This document shows positions 1 through 7,512 of a stretch of 64,000 nt of DNA, in pieces. Position numbers and translations under genes: made by a program. Each line of letters starts with the position of its first letter. Position 1 is the first letter of the stretch. Source of the stretch: Alitibacter langaaensis DSM 22999 (lineage in GTDB: Bacteria > Pseudomonadota > Gammaproteobacteria > Enterobacterales > Pasteurellaceae); NCBI RefSeq assembly GCF_003096995.1, contig NZ_QENU01000003.1, positions 1 through 64,000 on the forward strand. The letters are read 5' to 3'. Under the pieces are notes generated by a model. That model saw only the letters and a list, made by a program, of their open reading frames with translations, did no database searches and had not been told where the DNA came from.

Positions 1-101
1 CCAAGTAAATCTGCAGCTGAGCGAGCCGTGACTTCTAGCACAAAAAATTCAAGTAATTTTCTCTGTATAGATTTCTTTAGTTTACAATGAGTTATATTCA
101 T
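1..101 (-). CDS. IS1016 transposase, N-terminal part only
   Basis: Reading from the ATG at 101 towards position 1 gives an open frame that begins MNITHCKLKK and contains VTARSAADLL, matching the N-terminus of IS1016 family transposases (IS1595 group, DDE chemistry; the catalytic part lies outside the window). About 33 codons are visible without a stop. Whether the gene is intact beyond the edge cannot be said. It sits directly inside the IS terminus at 140, as expected for this small element. Confidence 0.75.
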   Translation of the reverse strand, partial: MNITHCKLKKSIQRKLLEFFVLEVTARSAADLL

Positions 102-140
102 TTTTGTAGATTAGCATAGTACCTAATCTACGTCAGCCCC
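1..140 (-). mobile_element. IS1016-type insertion sequence, cut by the window edge
   Basis: The terminal inverted repeat ends at 140 and reads inward on the minus strand as GGGGCTGACGTAGATTAGGT, the typical IS1016 (IS1595 superfamily) terminus. The transposase start codon lies 39 bases inside this end. Only this end of the element is in the window, so the other terminus and target duplication cannot be checked. A diverged second copy of the same terminus occurs at 36317-36402. Seen in sequence; family assignment from knowledge of Haemophilus IS1016. Confidence 0.8.
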
Positions 141-227
141 TAAATTTTAGAAAAGCAATTAGTATCGACAAGAGCAATATTATTGGAAATAAGATAATTT
201 TCAATGCCCATCTCATAACATACCTCT

Positions 228-876
228 CTATTCCTTTGACCTATTCTCTAAACTCTTAATACCTGTATCGTTCAACTTTTCAATTGATATCAGCTGAGTT
301 CTGACGAGCTTTCTAAGTTCTATCATTCTTTCCTTTTATTCTATACCTTTACCAATAAGAACTGCATTATAGCTTTCCATATTTGCAAGCACCAGTAACT
401 CATTCAAACTTGTATAATCTCTCATATTACCCTTTAAATCTGGATTTTCTTCACGCCACTGTTTTGCTCTTTTGTTAAATAAGGCAACATTTAGCATATC
501 TGCTTCACTTGCATACTTGTAAGATAACTGTTCACTGATAAGATCTTTTAAGAGATACTCTTTGATTGCATCTGTATAATTTTATAGTTAATCTTTGAAA
601 TTTCTCGATTAAGATTCCATCCTAGCGATAGCTTAGAGTTTTCATCTGACTTAAGTCTTTTGTAAGACTGAATTACATACATCTTAAATTCAGCATAAAT
701 CCACGAAGCAACTCAAAAGCAATATCTGTATGTGCAAATGCACCAGCATATCTTCCGCCTTTTGAGATAATTCCGATTGCGTCTATTTTTTCTACCCATT
801 TCTTCGGGGACAGTGTAAAGGAATTATATCCAGCTTCCGATTTAATTCGGTCGGATTCGACCGAATTGAAATTCAT
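228..876 (-). pseudogene. KilA-N domain protein, frameshifted and interrupted
   Basis: Three reading frames on the minus strand must be joined to recover one protein. The first, from 876, reads FTLSPKKWVEKIDAIGIISK and runs to the AFELL region near 716. A one-base shift gives ASWIYAEFKMYVIQSYKRLK and onward to about 560. A second shift near 565 gives DAIKEYLLKDLISEQLSYKY and onward to the stop at 228, with one in-frame TAA near 345 where the family usually has Gln (IGKGIE-stop-KERM). The composite of about 215 residues matches lone KilA-N domain proteins, phage-type DNA-binding proteins or antirepressors. With two frameshifts and a stop it should be non-functional. It lies beside an IS1016 end and is probably a prophage remnant. 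Family recognition is from memory of conserved segments. Confidence 0.75.
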
Positions 877-1007
877 GTTGTTTAAGCTTTCAAAAATGAG
901 CGATAAAGATTAGTATGAATGGGAAAATTTTTATGAATAGTAAAATAGGAAACGATCGCACTCTTTATTATTCTATTACAAAAAGTGCGGTCAAAATTGA
1001 CAATATT

Positions 1008-1463
1008 TTAAGACCATTTCTGTGCAGCGTGATGATCGCTGTCACGACTTTCGATCCAGCGTTCGCCTTGCTGCGTTTGTTCTTTTTTCCAAAATGGCGC
1101 ACGGGTTTTGAGATAATCCATAATAAATTCATTCGCCGCATAGGCATCGCCACGATGCGCTGAACTCACGCCGACCAACACAATTTCATCGCCTGTCTGC
1201 AGCAACCCGACACGATGAATCACAGAAACGCGTTGAATATCCCAACGTTGTTTTGCTTCATCCACAATTTCGCGCAATGCTTTTTCTGTCATTGCGGGAT
1301 AATGCTCTAAATAAAGGCTAGAAACTTCATCGCCCAAATTCATTTCGCGCACCTTGCCCACGAAAATCGTGGTGGCGCCGACAGAATGTTTTGCTGATAG
1401 CCAACGATATTCCGCATTTTGATCGAATTCATTTTCTTGCACGGCAATTCGGATCTCTGTCAT
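1008..1463 (-). CDS. moaE: molybdopterin synthase catalytic subunit MoaE
   Basis: MoaE is the large subunit of molybdopterin synthase. Together with thiocarboxylated MoaD it puts the dithiolene sulfurs into cyclic pyranopterin monophosphate. The 151-residue product has the family length and motifs: VGKVREMNLG near the N-terminus, LYLEHYPAMTEKALREI in the middle, VIHRVGLLQTGDEIVLVGVS, and the KTRAPFWKKE lysine-rich active-site segment near the C-terminus. The start ATG abuts the moaD stop (TAAATG), so the two are translationally coupled. It is the last gene of moaA-C-D-E and a USS follows at about 985. moaB is absent from the cluster. Confidence 0.95.
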   Translation of the reverse strand: MTEIRIAVQENEFDQNAEYRWLSAKHSVGATTIFVGKVREMNLGDEVSSLYLEHYPAMTEKALREIVDEAKQRWDIQRVSVIHRVGLLQTGDEIVLVGVSSAHRGDAYAANEFIMDYLKTRAPFWKKEQTQQGERWIESRDSDHHAAQKWS

Positions 1464-1712
1464 TTAGCCCCCTGTCACTGGTGGGAAAAAGGCAATTTCA
1501 TCGCCAGATTTGACCGCACTTTCAAGCGGGCATAAAGTTTGGTTGATTGCCACCAGCAATTTGCCCTTCGCCAATGCCAATGCCCACTTGCCACCTTGCA
1601 TGGCTAAATGTTCACGCACCGATTCTGCTGTCGAAAAATCGCCTTCTAGTTCTAGCTGCTCAACACCCACTAATTCTCGAGTTTGAGCAAAAAATAAAAT
1701 CTTTAACATCAT
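1464..1712 (-). CDS. moaD: molybdopterin synthase sulfur-carrier subunit MoaD
   Basis: MoaD is a ubiquitin-fold sulfur carrier of 82 residues. Its C-terminal Gly-Gly (FFPPVTGG) is adenylated and thiocarboxylated before donating sulfur through MoaE. The length and the [13 protein letters not shown]-terminal strand fit the family. The first four bases overlap the end of moaC (ATGA arrangement at 1709-1712) and the stop is directly followed by the moaE ATG, so the three genes are tightly coupled. A USS core (ACCGCACTT) is embedded in the coding sequence near 1521. Confidence 0.95.
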   Translation of the reverse strand: MMLKILFFAQTRELVGVEQLELEGDFSTAESVREHLAMQGGKWALALAKGKLLVAINQTLCPLESAVKSGDEIAFFPPVTGG

Positions 1713-2191
1713 TTATAATCAACTTTAAAATGTCCTGATTTTCCACCGCACTTTTCAAGCAAGCGCACAGCGGAAATCACCATATCTTTTTGCACCGCTT
1801 TGCACATATCATAAATGGTCAATGCGGCAACGCTGGCTGCCGTCAAGGCTTCCATTTCAACCCCAGTTTTCCCCGTGAGTTTGCATAAACTTTCAATGCG
1901 CACTTGGTTGCGTTCTGGAAGTGCGGTCAAATTTACTTCAACTTTGGAAAGCAATAAAGGATGGCACAATGGGATCAATTCCCACGTGCGTTTTGCTGCT
2001 TGAATGCCGGCAATGCGCGCGGTAGCAAATACATCCCCTTTGTGATGATTGCCCGACATAATCATCTGCAAGGTTTGTGCATTCATCGTCACAAAAGCCT
2101 CAGCGCGCGCTTCTCGAACCGTTTCTTGCTTGGCAGAAACGTCCACCATATTGGCTTCGCCATTTTGATTAATATGTGTGAAATTTGTCAT
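1709..2191 (-). CDS. moaC: cyclic pyranopterin monophosphate synthase MoaC
   Basis: MoaC acts after MoaA to form cyclic pyranopterin monophosphate from the cyclised GTP intermediate. The 160-residue protein carries the family signatures: [20 protein letters not shown] at the N-terminus, the [21 protein letters not shown] segment, the PLCHPLLL active-site segment, and [23 protein letters not shown] with KDM near the C-terminus. Fourteen bases separate it from the moaA stop, and it overlaps moaD by four bases. Confidence 0.95.
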   Translation of the reverse strand: MTNFTHINQNGEANMVDVSAKQETVREARAEAFVTMNAQTLQMIMSGNHHKGDVFATARIAGIQAAKRTWELIPLCHPLLLSKVEVNLTALPERNQVRIESLCKLTGKTGVEMEALTAASVAALTIYDMCKAVQKDMVISAVRLLEKCGGKSGHFKVDYK

Positions 2192-2205
2192 AAAATTAAA
2201 ATAAA

Positions 2206-3216
2206 TTAACCACCAATTGTCGCTAAGTTTGCACGAATGCCACTGTCGCCTTGGTGTAAATAATGATGTTCTCGCTTACCCTGTAACGCAGAATATAAAC
2301 GAGATTGTAAAAGCATTTGGCTGTCATCGGATTGTAACAAATCGCGCAATTCGATACCTTCTTCACCAAACAAACATAGATGCAATTTCCCTTTCGCAGA
2401 AACACGAAGGCGATTACAACTTGCGCAGAAATTCTTTTCGTAAGGCATAATTAAACCAATTTCCCCGAGATAATCAGGATGTTTAAACACTTTTGCGGGG
2501 CCATCGGTTAAGGATTTTTGCTGTAATTGCCAGCCTTCACGCACAAGCTGTTCTGCTAAACGCTGTCCAGAAAGATGATGCTGTTGGAAAAAACTGTCCA
2601 TTTCGCCCGTTTGCATTAGCTCAATAAAGCGCATTTGAATTGGGCGATTTTTCACCCAAGCTAAGAATTGATGAAATTCCGTTGCATTCAGATCTTTCAT
2701 TAAGACCGCATTGACTTTGACCTTGCGATACCCCACTTCAAACGCACGTTCAATACCTTGCATCACATCGGCGAACTTGTTTTCGCCAGTAATTTGCTGA
2801 AACATGCGCGGATCTAGGCTATCAACGCTGACATTAATAGACGTGATCCCCGCCTGTTTCCAGCGTTCCACATCTTTTGCCATACGATAACCATTGGTTG
2901 TCAAGGCAAGCTGTTCAATCCCCTCAAGTGCGGTGAGATTTTCAACAATTTCAACGAAATCTTTGCGTAAGGTAGGCTCGCCGCCAGTTAAGCGAATTTT
3001 GCGTGTTCCCATTGCCGCAAAGGCTTGACCCACACGGCGGATCTCATCAACAGTGAGAAAAGATTGGCGTTCTGGCTGCGCTTGATAGCCATTGGGTAAA
3101 CAATAGTTGCAACGAAAATTGCATACATCTGTAATAGACAAACGCAGATAATAATATTCGCGCAGGAAAGCGTCCACTAGGCGCTGACCAACCTGTTTAA
3201 TTGGAATTGATTGCAT
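2206..3216 (-). CDS. moaA: GTP 3',8-cyclase MoaA (radical SAM)
   Basis: MoaA catalyses the first step of molybdenum cofactor synthesis, radical rearrangement of GTP. The radical-SAM cluster motif CNFRCNYC is present near residues 31-38 and the C-terminal second cluster motif appears as [20 protein letters not shown]. The protein ends in Gly-Gly (TIGG), as MoaA does for catalysis. I choose the ATG at 3216 ([10 protein letters not shown], 336 residues), preceded by AAAAGGT. An upstream in-frame ATG at 3270 would add 18 residues but lies inside the predicted riboswitch. First gene of the moaACDE operon. Confidence 0.95.
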   Translation of the reverse strand: MQSIPIKQVGQRLVDAFLREYYYLRLSITDVCNFRCNYCLPNGYQAQPERQSFLTVDEIRRVGQAFAAMGTRKIRLTGGEPTLRKDFVEIVENLTALEGIEQLALTTNGYRMAKDVERWKQAGITSINVSVDSLDPRMFQQITGENKFADVMQGIERAFEVGYRKVKVNAVLMKDLNATEFHQFLAWVKNRPIQMRFIELMQTGEMDSFFQQHHLSGQRLAEQLVREGWQLQQKSLTDGPAKVFKHPDYLGEIGLIMPYEKNFCASCNRLRVSAKGKLHLCLFGEEGIELRDLLQSDDSQMLLQSRLYSALQGKREHHYLHQGDSGIRANLATIGG

Positions 3217-3221
3217 AGATA

Positions 3222-3350
3222 CCTTTTCAAATAAGGAAGGACCAGCCGTTTCCAACGGATCCCTGAGCAATGAAAATACATTGCTGGCATTGCTACCCTA
3301 TTATTTCGCAAAATAACGTAGGCACACAAGCTCGGTAATCAGATAAAAAT
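3222..3350 (-). promoter_or_regulatory. probable Moco RNA motif (riboswitch) in the moaA leader
   Basis: The roughly 130-base leader before moaA is strongly structured. On the minus strand it contains GTTATTTTGCGAAATAA (hairpin), then AGGGTAGCAATGCCAGCAAT, then ATTTTCATTGCTCAGGGATC, then CCGTTGGAAACGGCTGGTCC next to the start codon. The CCGTT/GGAA/ACGG stem-loop close to the ribosome binding site resembles the 3' part of the Moco RNA family, known upstream of moaA in gammaproteobacteria. Identification is by position and partial pattern memory, not by a covariance search. It would couple moaA expression to molybdenum cofactor level. Confidence 0.65.
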
Positions 3351-3358
3351 TTTCCTGT

Positions 3359-3387
3359 ATTGTAAAAGCCTAAACAAGAAAGAACAA
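3359..3387 (-). promoter_or_regulatory. sigma70-like promoter for moaACDE
   Basis: On the minus strand TTGTTC (3387-3382), a 17-base spacer and TACAAT (3364-3359) form a good sigma70 match. The predicted start near 3352 gives a leader that holds the structured region just upstream of moaA. The rest of the 3271-3636 divergent region contains a USS at about 3481 and AT-rich sequence with no further gene seen. Confidence 0.5.
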
Positions 3388-3636
3388 GGAAAAATGACAA
3401 TTTACGACATTTTAGGTAGAAGAAATATTCTTTTATAATCAATTATATAAATAATTTTATAACGAAAATTTTTCTGATTTTGACCGCACTTTTGAAGCGT
3501 GGCTAAAATGCATTTTATTTATCCATTACCAATGCGTTCAATAAGTAAATAATGGCTTTCGGTCGCATTTTTTTCTTTTTACTGTATGATAAAGAAAGAT
3601 TGCAAAATTTAACCGTATTTTAATGATAGTTTCACA

Positions 3637-4560
3637 ATGGCATACGCGAAGAAAAAAAATTTAGAACAACTGAACCAAATCGTTGCGATAGGTGGCGGCC
3701 ACGGCTTAGGGCGTGTGATGTCATCGTTAAGTTTTATGAAAGAACGCCTAACAGGCATTGTTACCACGACGGACAACGGTGGCTCAACGGGGCGCATTCG
3801 TGATCATCACGGTGGCATTGCTTGGGGAGATTTGCGCAACTGCCTCAATCAGATCATTGCCAAACCCACAACTGCTTCTGCAGTATTCGAATATCGTTTT
3901 GGTGGCAATGGCGAATTAGCTGGGCATAACCTTGGCAACTTAATTTTGAAAGCCTTAGAAGATATGCACATTCGTCCCACCGAAGCCATTAATTTGATTC
4001 GTAACTTTTTGAAAGTGAAATCCTTTCTGATTCCAATGTCAGAACAGCCCGTGGATTTAGGGGCGGTTCTTCATGGTGATGAGCGTATTTTAGGCGAAGT
4101 GGCAATAGATAATCTCAATGAAGTGCCTACGGATTTATTTTTAGATCCAATAGTGAAAGCCACGCCCGAAGCGGTGGAAGCGATTCAAAATGCCGATGTT
4201 ATTTTATTGGGACCAGGAAGCTTTTTAACCAGCATTATGCCTACCTTATTACTGCCTGAAATGATCAAAGCAGTAAAACGCAGCCGTGCCAAAATCATTT
4301 TCATTGATAATTTAGGTATCGAACACAGCCCCGCGGCGAGTTTGTCTTTGGCCGACCGCATACATTGGATTCATCGCGTTATCGGCAAAAAATGCGTTGA
4401 TGGGATTATTACTCCGCCAGAATTTGCCGAGCAAGTGAAAGATTTAGAGTTGCAAGTGCTAGGGCGCAAGCTCAATGCTGATGATGTGATCTATCGCCAT
4501 GACCGTGATTTGCTTTGCACGGCGATTAATGAAATGGTGGGAATTTTGACCGCACTTTAA
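3637..4560 (+). CDS. ybhK: YvcK/YbhK (CofD-like) gluconeogenesis-factor family protein
   Basis: This 307-residue protein belongs to the YvcK/CofD-like family. Bacillus YvcK binds UDP-GlcNAc and is needed for cell-wall homeostasis on gluconeogenic carbon; the E. coli homologue is YbhK. The N-terminal nucleotide-binding loop IVAIGGGHGLGRVM, the TTTDNGGSTGRIR segment, GDLRNCLNQI, and the LLGPGSFLTSIMPTLLL region are all visible. In E. coli ybhK also sits divergent from moaA, so the arrangement supports the call. The last codons contain a USS. The biochemical role in Haemophilus is inferred from the family. Confidence 0.9.
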   Translation: MAYAKKKNLEQLNQIVAIGGGHGLGRVMSSLSFMKERLTGIVTTTDNGGSTGRIRDHHGGIAWGDLRNCLNQIIAKPTTASAVFEYRFGGNGELAGHNLGNLILKALEDMHIRPTEAINLIRNFLKVKSFLIPMSEQPVDLGAVLHGDERILGEVAIDNLNEVPTDLFLDPIVKATPEAVEAIQNADVILLGPGSFLTSIMPTLLLPEMIKAVKRSRAKIIFIDNLGIEHSPAASLSLADRIHWIHRVIGKKCVDGIITPPEFAEQVKDLELQVLGRKLNADDVIYRHDRDLLCTAINEMVGILTAL

Positions 4561-4624
4561 CGCCACAAGAATTTGAGTATTCCCAATTTCCAATCACTAG
4601 CTACTCTCCCCAAATATTTTCCAT

Positions 4625-4739
4625 AAAAAAAAGCGCCTTGGACTAAGGCGCTACTCGGAAAGCAAATTTAAGATGACTTGTTTTTATAGTTCTCATATTT
4701 CACGGGCTGGAGAATATAAAATTATTTTTCCCTTGGCAA
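4625..4739 (-). ncRNA. candidate small RNA with own promoter and terminator
   Basis: On the minus strand TTGCCA (4739-4734), a 17-base spacer and TATTCT (4716-4711) form a sigma70-like promoter. About 50 bases after the predicted start near 4704 there is an 8-bp hairpin AGCGCCTT/AAGGCGCT (4652-4632) followed by eight T residues, a clear Rho-independent terminator. No open frame of note lies between. The signal points away from the iron operon and cannot end ybhK, whose transcript runs the other way. An sRNA of about 80 nt is therefore inferred. NTHi has a Fur-regulated sRNA called HrrF, but I cannot tell whether this is its locus. Confidence 0.5.
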
Positions 4740-4829
4740 ACGGCAATATTCATTTTTGTGACGTAACGCACAAAATTTTCAATAAATTGCTAATTTTTTG
4801 CGCTATATCATACTTTCATTATTTACCGC

Positions 4830-4883
4830 TTGATTTCCGATTTTGACAGTCGCATAATTTTCGCCAATTGATAATTAGTTTTA
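4830..4883 (+). promoter_or_regulatory. promoter and possible Fur box of the iron operon
   Basis: TTGATT (4830-4835), a 17-base spacer and CATAAT (4853-4858) give a plausible promoter. Just downstream, 4869-4883 reads TGATAATTAGTTTTA: the left half-site TGATAAT is perfect for the 7-1-7 Fur consensus and the right half matches 4 of 7. A Fur operator over the start site would fit an iron-uptake operon. Read from sequence; function inferred. Confidence 0.4.
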
Positions 4884-4903
4884 TTCAGGTTGGCATTTCC
4901 CTT

Positions 4904-6802
4904 ATGCGTTATTTTAAATTTCTGTTTATTCTTTTCTGCTCAATGTTTTCCGTCTTGGCACATTCCGCCGATTACCAATCTTGGGCTGACGACATTAAAT
5001 CTCGGTTAGATAAGACCGCACTTCTCTATCAACAAAACCAAATTGATGATGCCAAAACCGAAGTACAAATGGCTTATTTTGAAATTTTTGAGAATTTGGA
5101 AGGCCCGATCCGTATCAATTTCTCTGCGCAAAAAAGTTATCAAATGGAAGCGGCTTTTGGCGAAATTCGTAAAATGATTGGTGATGGGAAATCGCTTAGC
5201 GAAGTGCAAGAGCGGATTAATTGGCTAAAAAGCGAATTAGATAACGTGATCCCGTCTTTAGTTGACGGTCATCAGCTCAATGCTGAAACCCAGCACAATG
5301 CCTACGAAAATCAAGATATTCTTCCTTATTGGCAACAAAGTTTCAAAACCATTGATGACCTGCTTGCAGCCGCCATTGAAACCTATCAAACAGGCGATCT
5401 TGCGAAAGCGAAACAGCTTGTACAGCAAGCGCAATTTGACGGCTTCAAAAATTCTGAAATGGAAATGTCCATTCGCAACAATCGTTCCGCTGCTATTTCA
5501 GCTGACATCAATCAACAATTTTACAATTTAATTAAAATCAGCGATCAGCCTGACCAACTCAACGCATTGGGTTATCAAATCACTCAATTATTGCAAACCA
5601 TTGAAGAACAATTGCTCAACTTACCAGCGACTCGTGAAGATCAAAAAGTAACGGATAATGCGCAAAGTGCGGTCGAAAATGCGCAAAATTCACAAAATTG
5701 GGCAAAAATCAGCCAAGATATAAACACGCGTATTCAACAAGCGATGCAAAATTATCAAAATGGCGAGGGTAAAAAAGCAATCCTTGCGGTGCAAGACACC
5801 TATTTTGATGTGTTTGAAGCCACAGGAATGGAAAATAAAATTGGCTCGCGCGATGCCAATTTCAAAACCCAAATCGAAGGTTATTTCACCCGTATCGTGA
5901 GTTTAATGAAAGCCAACGAAAGCGCGGACAAATTACAAGCCCAAGCGCAAGGCTTAAGCCAAGCGCTCGCCCAAGGGGTAACAATGTTACAAGGCGAAAG
6001 CCAAAGCGATTGGTCGATGTTCCTTTACAGCTTGCTGATTATCGTGCGCGAGGGCTTAGAAGCCTTGTTAATCGTTGCCGCTATCGTGGCATATATGGTG
6101 AAAAATAATCATCAAGACAAATTGCCAACCATTCGTAATTCCGTGTATGTCGCCTTAGGTGCGAGCGTGGTGACCGCTTTCCTATTCCAGCTCATTTTTG
6201 AAAATTCGGGGCAAAGCCGTGAATTGCTCGAAGGTTTCACGATGATTATCGCCGTGGTAATGCTGTTTATGATGAGTTATTGGCTATTGTCGAAAGTCGA
6301 AGCACAAAACTGGAAACGCTATCTTGAGGGCAAACTGAGCACCGCGCTCACCGCAGGTTCATTGGCAGGTTTATGGTTTACCAGTTTCTTAGCCGTCTAT
6401 CGTGAAGGGGCTGAAACCGTACTCTTCTATTATGCGCTCATTGGTGATGCACAAAATGCCAGCAGTTATTTCTATCTTTTAGCGGGCTTTGTGGTCGGCG
6501 TCATCATTCTTGCCATCTGTTATCTCGTGATGCGTTATACTGTAGTGAAATTGCCACTTAAACCATTCTTTATGTTCACCGGTAGCTTTATGTATTTAAT
6601 GGCGTTGGTATTCGCAGGTAAAAGTGTGCTTGAATTGATTGAAGGCAAATTATTTGAGCCAACATTGCTCCACGGCGTGCCAGAAATTAGCTGGCTGGGC
6701 ATTTATCCTTATGTGGAAACCTTAGTTCCACAAATTATATTAGTGATCGCTGCGATTTTTGCTTGGGTATATATGAAAATCCAAGCTCGCAAAAATGCCT
6801 AA
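4904..6802 (+). CDS. FTR1-family iron permease with periplasmic domain
   Basis: I start at the ATG at 4904 (632 residues), which gives a normal signal peptide (MRYFKFLFILFCSMFSVLAHSA) rather than the longer frame from 4868. The N-terminal 370 residues are periplasmic and hold three related helical repeats (about residues 26-95, 146-215 and 270-340), each with a Y/F-Q-x-G-x-A-K...V-Q-x-A-Y/Q-F-x-x-F pattern. The C-terminal membrane part has both FTR1 iron-binding motifs, REGLE at about 382-386 and REGAE at about 500-504, and about seven membrane spans. This is the permease of P19-type iron systems, first gene of the operon. Confidence 0.92.
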   Translation: MRYFKFLFILFCSMFSVLAHSADYQSWADDIKSRLDKTALLYQQNQIDDAKTEVQMAYFEIFENLEGPIRINFSAQKSYQMEAAFGEIRKMIGDGKSLSEVQERINWLKSELDNVIPSLVDGHQLNAETQHNAYENQDILPYWQQSFKTIDDLLAAAIETYQTGDLAKAKQLVQQAQFDGFKNSEMEMSIRNNRSAAISADINQQFYNLIKISDQPDQLNALGYQITQLLQTIEEQLLNLPATREDQKVTDNAQSAVENAQNSQNWAKISQDINTRIQQAMQNYQNGEGKKAILAVQDTYFDVFEATGMENKIGSRDANFKTQIEGYFTRIVSLMKANESADKLQAQAQGLSQALAQGVTMLQGESQSDWSMFLYSLLIIVREGLEALLIVAAIVAYMVKNNHQDKLPTIRNSVYVALGASVVTAFLFQLIFENSGQSRELLEGFTMIIAVVMLFMMSYWLLSKVEAQNWKRYLEGKLSTALTAGSLAGLWFTSFLAVYREGAETVLFYYALIGDAQNASSYFYLLAGFVVGVIILAICYLVMRYTVVKLPLKPFFMFTGSFMYLMALVFAGKSVLELIEGKLFEPTLLHGVPEISWLGIYPYVETLVPQIILVIAAIFAWVYMKIQARKNA

Positions 6803-6821
6803 ATAGCGTCTAAATAACGTG

Positions 6822-6869
6822 AAAGTGCGGTCAAATTTTCATAAATTTCTTTAATTTTGACCGCACTTT
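6822..6869. terminator. inverted USS pair forming a hairpin between FTR1 and P19 genes
   Basis: GAAAGTGCGGTCAAA and TTTGACCGCACTTT face each other around a short AT-rich loop. Inverted uptake-signal pairs commonly serve as terminators in Haemophilus. Here it would attenuate rather than end transcription, because the next gene belongs to the same system. Confidence 0.55.
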
Positions 6870-6921
6870 AAAGCCCATAAATTAAAATGATTTTATCAAC
6901 ACCCTAGTAAGGAAATAACAA

Positions 6922-7443
6922 ATGAAAAAAGCACTCATTGCAACAGCTCTAGCAGGTTTACTCGCTGCAGGTTCAGCGAATGCCTTTAAAGAGTATCCAA
7001 TTGGCGAAGCACAAACGATGAATGAAATGGAAATCGCGGCAGTTTATTTGCAACCCATTGATATGGAACCTCGTGGAATGGGTTTGCCAGCGGCAAAATC
7101 TGACATTCACTTAGAAGCAGATATCCACGCCACCAAAGGCAATAAAAATGGTTTTGGCGAAGGCGAATGGATGCCATTTTTAACGATTAGTTATACCCTT
7201 GTGAACACTGATACTAATGAAAAACAAGAAGGTTCATTTATGCCAATGGTTGCCAGCGATGGTCCACACTACGGCGCAAATGTAAAAATGATGGGCGTGG
7301 GTAACTATAAATTAACTTACCACATTGAACCGCCATCAAAAGCAGGCATGCATCGCCACACAGACGGAGAAACTGGCGTGGGCCGCTGGTGGAAACCATT
7401 TGATGTGTCTTATGAATTCAAATACGCTGGTATTGAAAAATAA
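6922..7443 (+). CDS. P19-type periplasmic iron/copper-binding protein
   Basis: This 173-residue protein has a signal peptide cleaved after SANA and matches the P19/FetP family, periplasmic homodimers that bind copper and iron and feed the FTR1-type permease. Residues recognisable as metal ligands of the family are the Met in LQPIDMEP, the His in LEADIHA, the His in SDGPHYG and the His pair in GMHRHTD. RBS AAGGAA lies before the ATG. Second gene of the cluster, 119 bases after the permease with an inverted USS pair between. Family known from Campylobacter P19 and E. coli FetP; function in this organism inferred. Confidence 0.93.
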   Translation: MKKALIATALAGLLAAGSANAFKEYPIGEAQTMNEMEIAAVYLQPIDMEPRGMGLPAAKSDIHLEADIHATKGNKNGFGEGEWMPFLTISYTLVNTDTNEKQEGSFMPMVASDGPHYGANVKMMGVGNYKLTYHIEPPSKAGMHRHTDGETGVGRWWKPFDVSYEFKYAGIEK

Positions 7444-7512
7444 TCAACCACTAACGATAGCGCGCGTCATTTCGGCGCGTGCTTATGAATCATTTTTTCT
7501 ACGGAATGTGTC

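Noticed and set aside
2206-3270. Longer moaA starting at 3270
   Set aside because: The extra 18 residues lie inside the structured leader and lack a ribosome binding site; MQSIPIK at 3216 fits the family.
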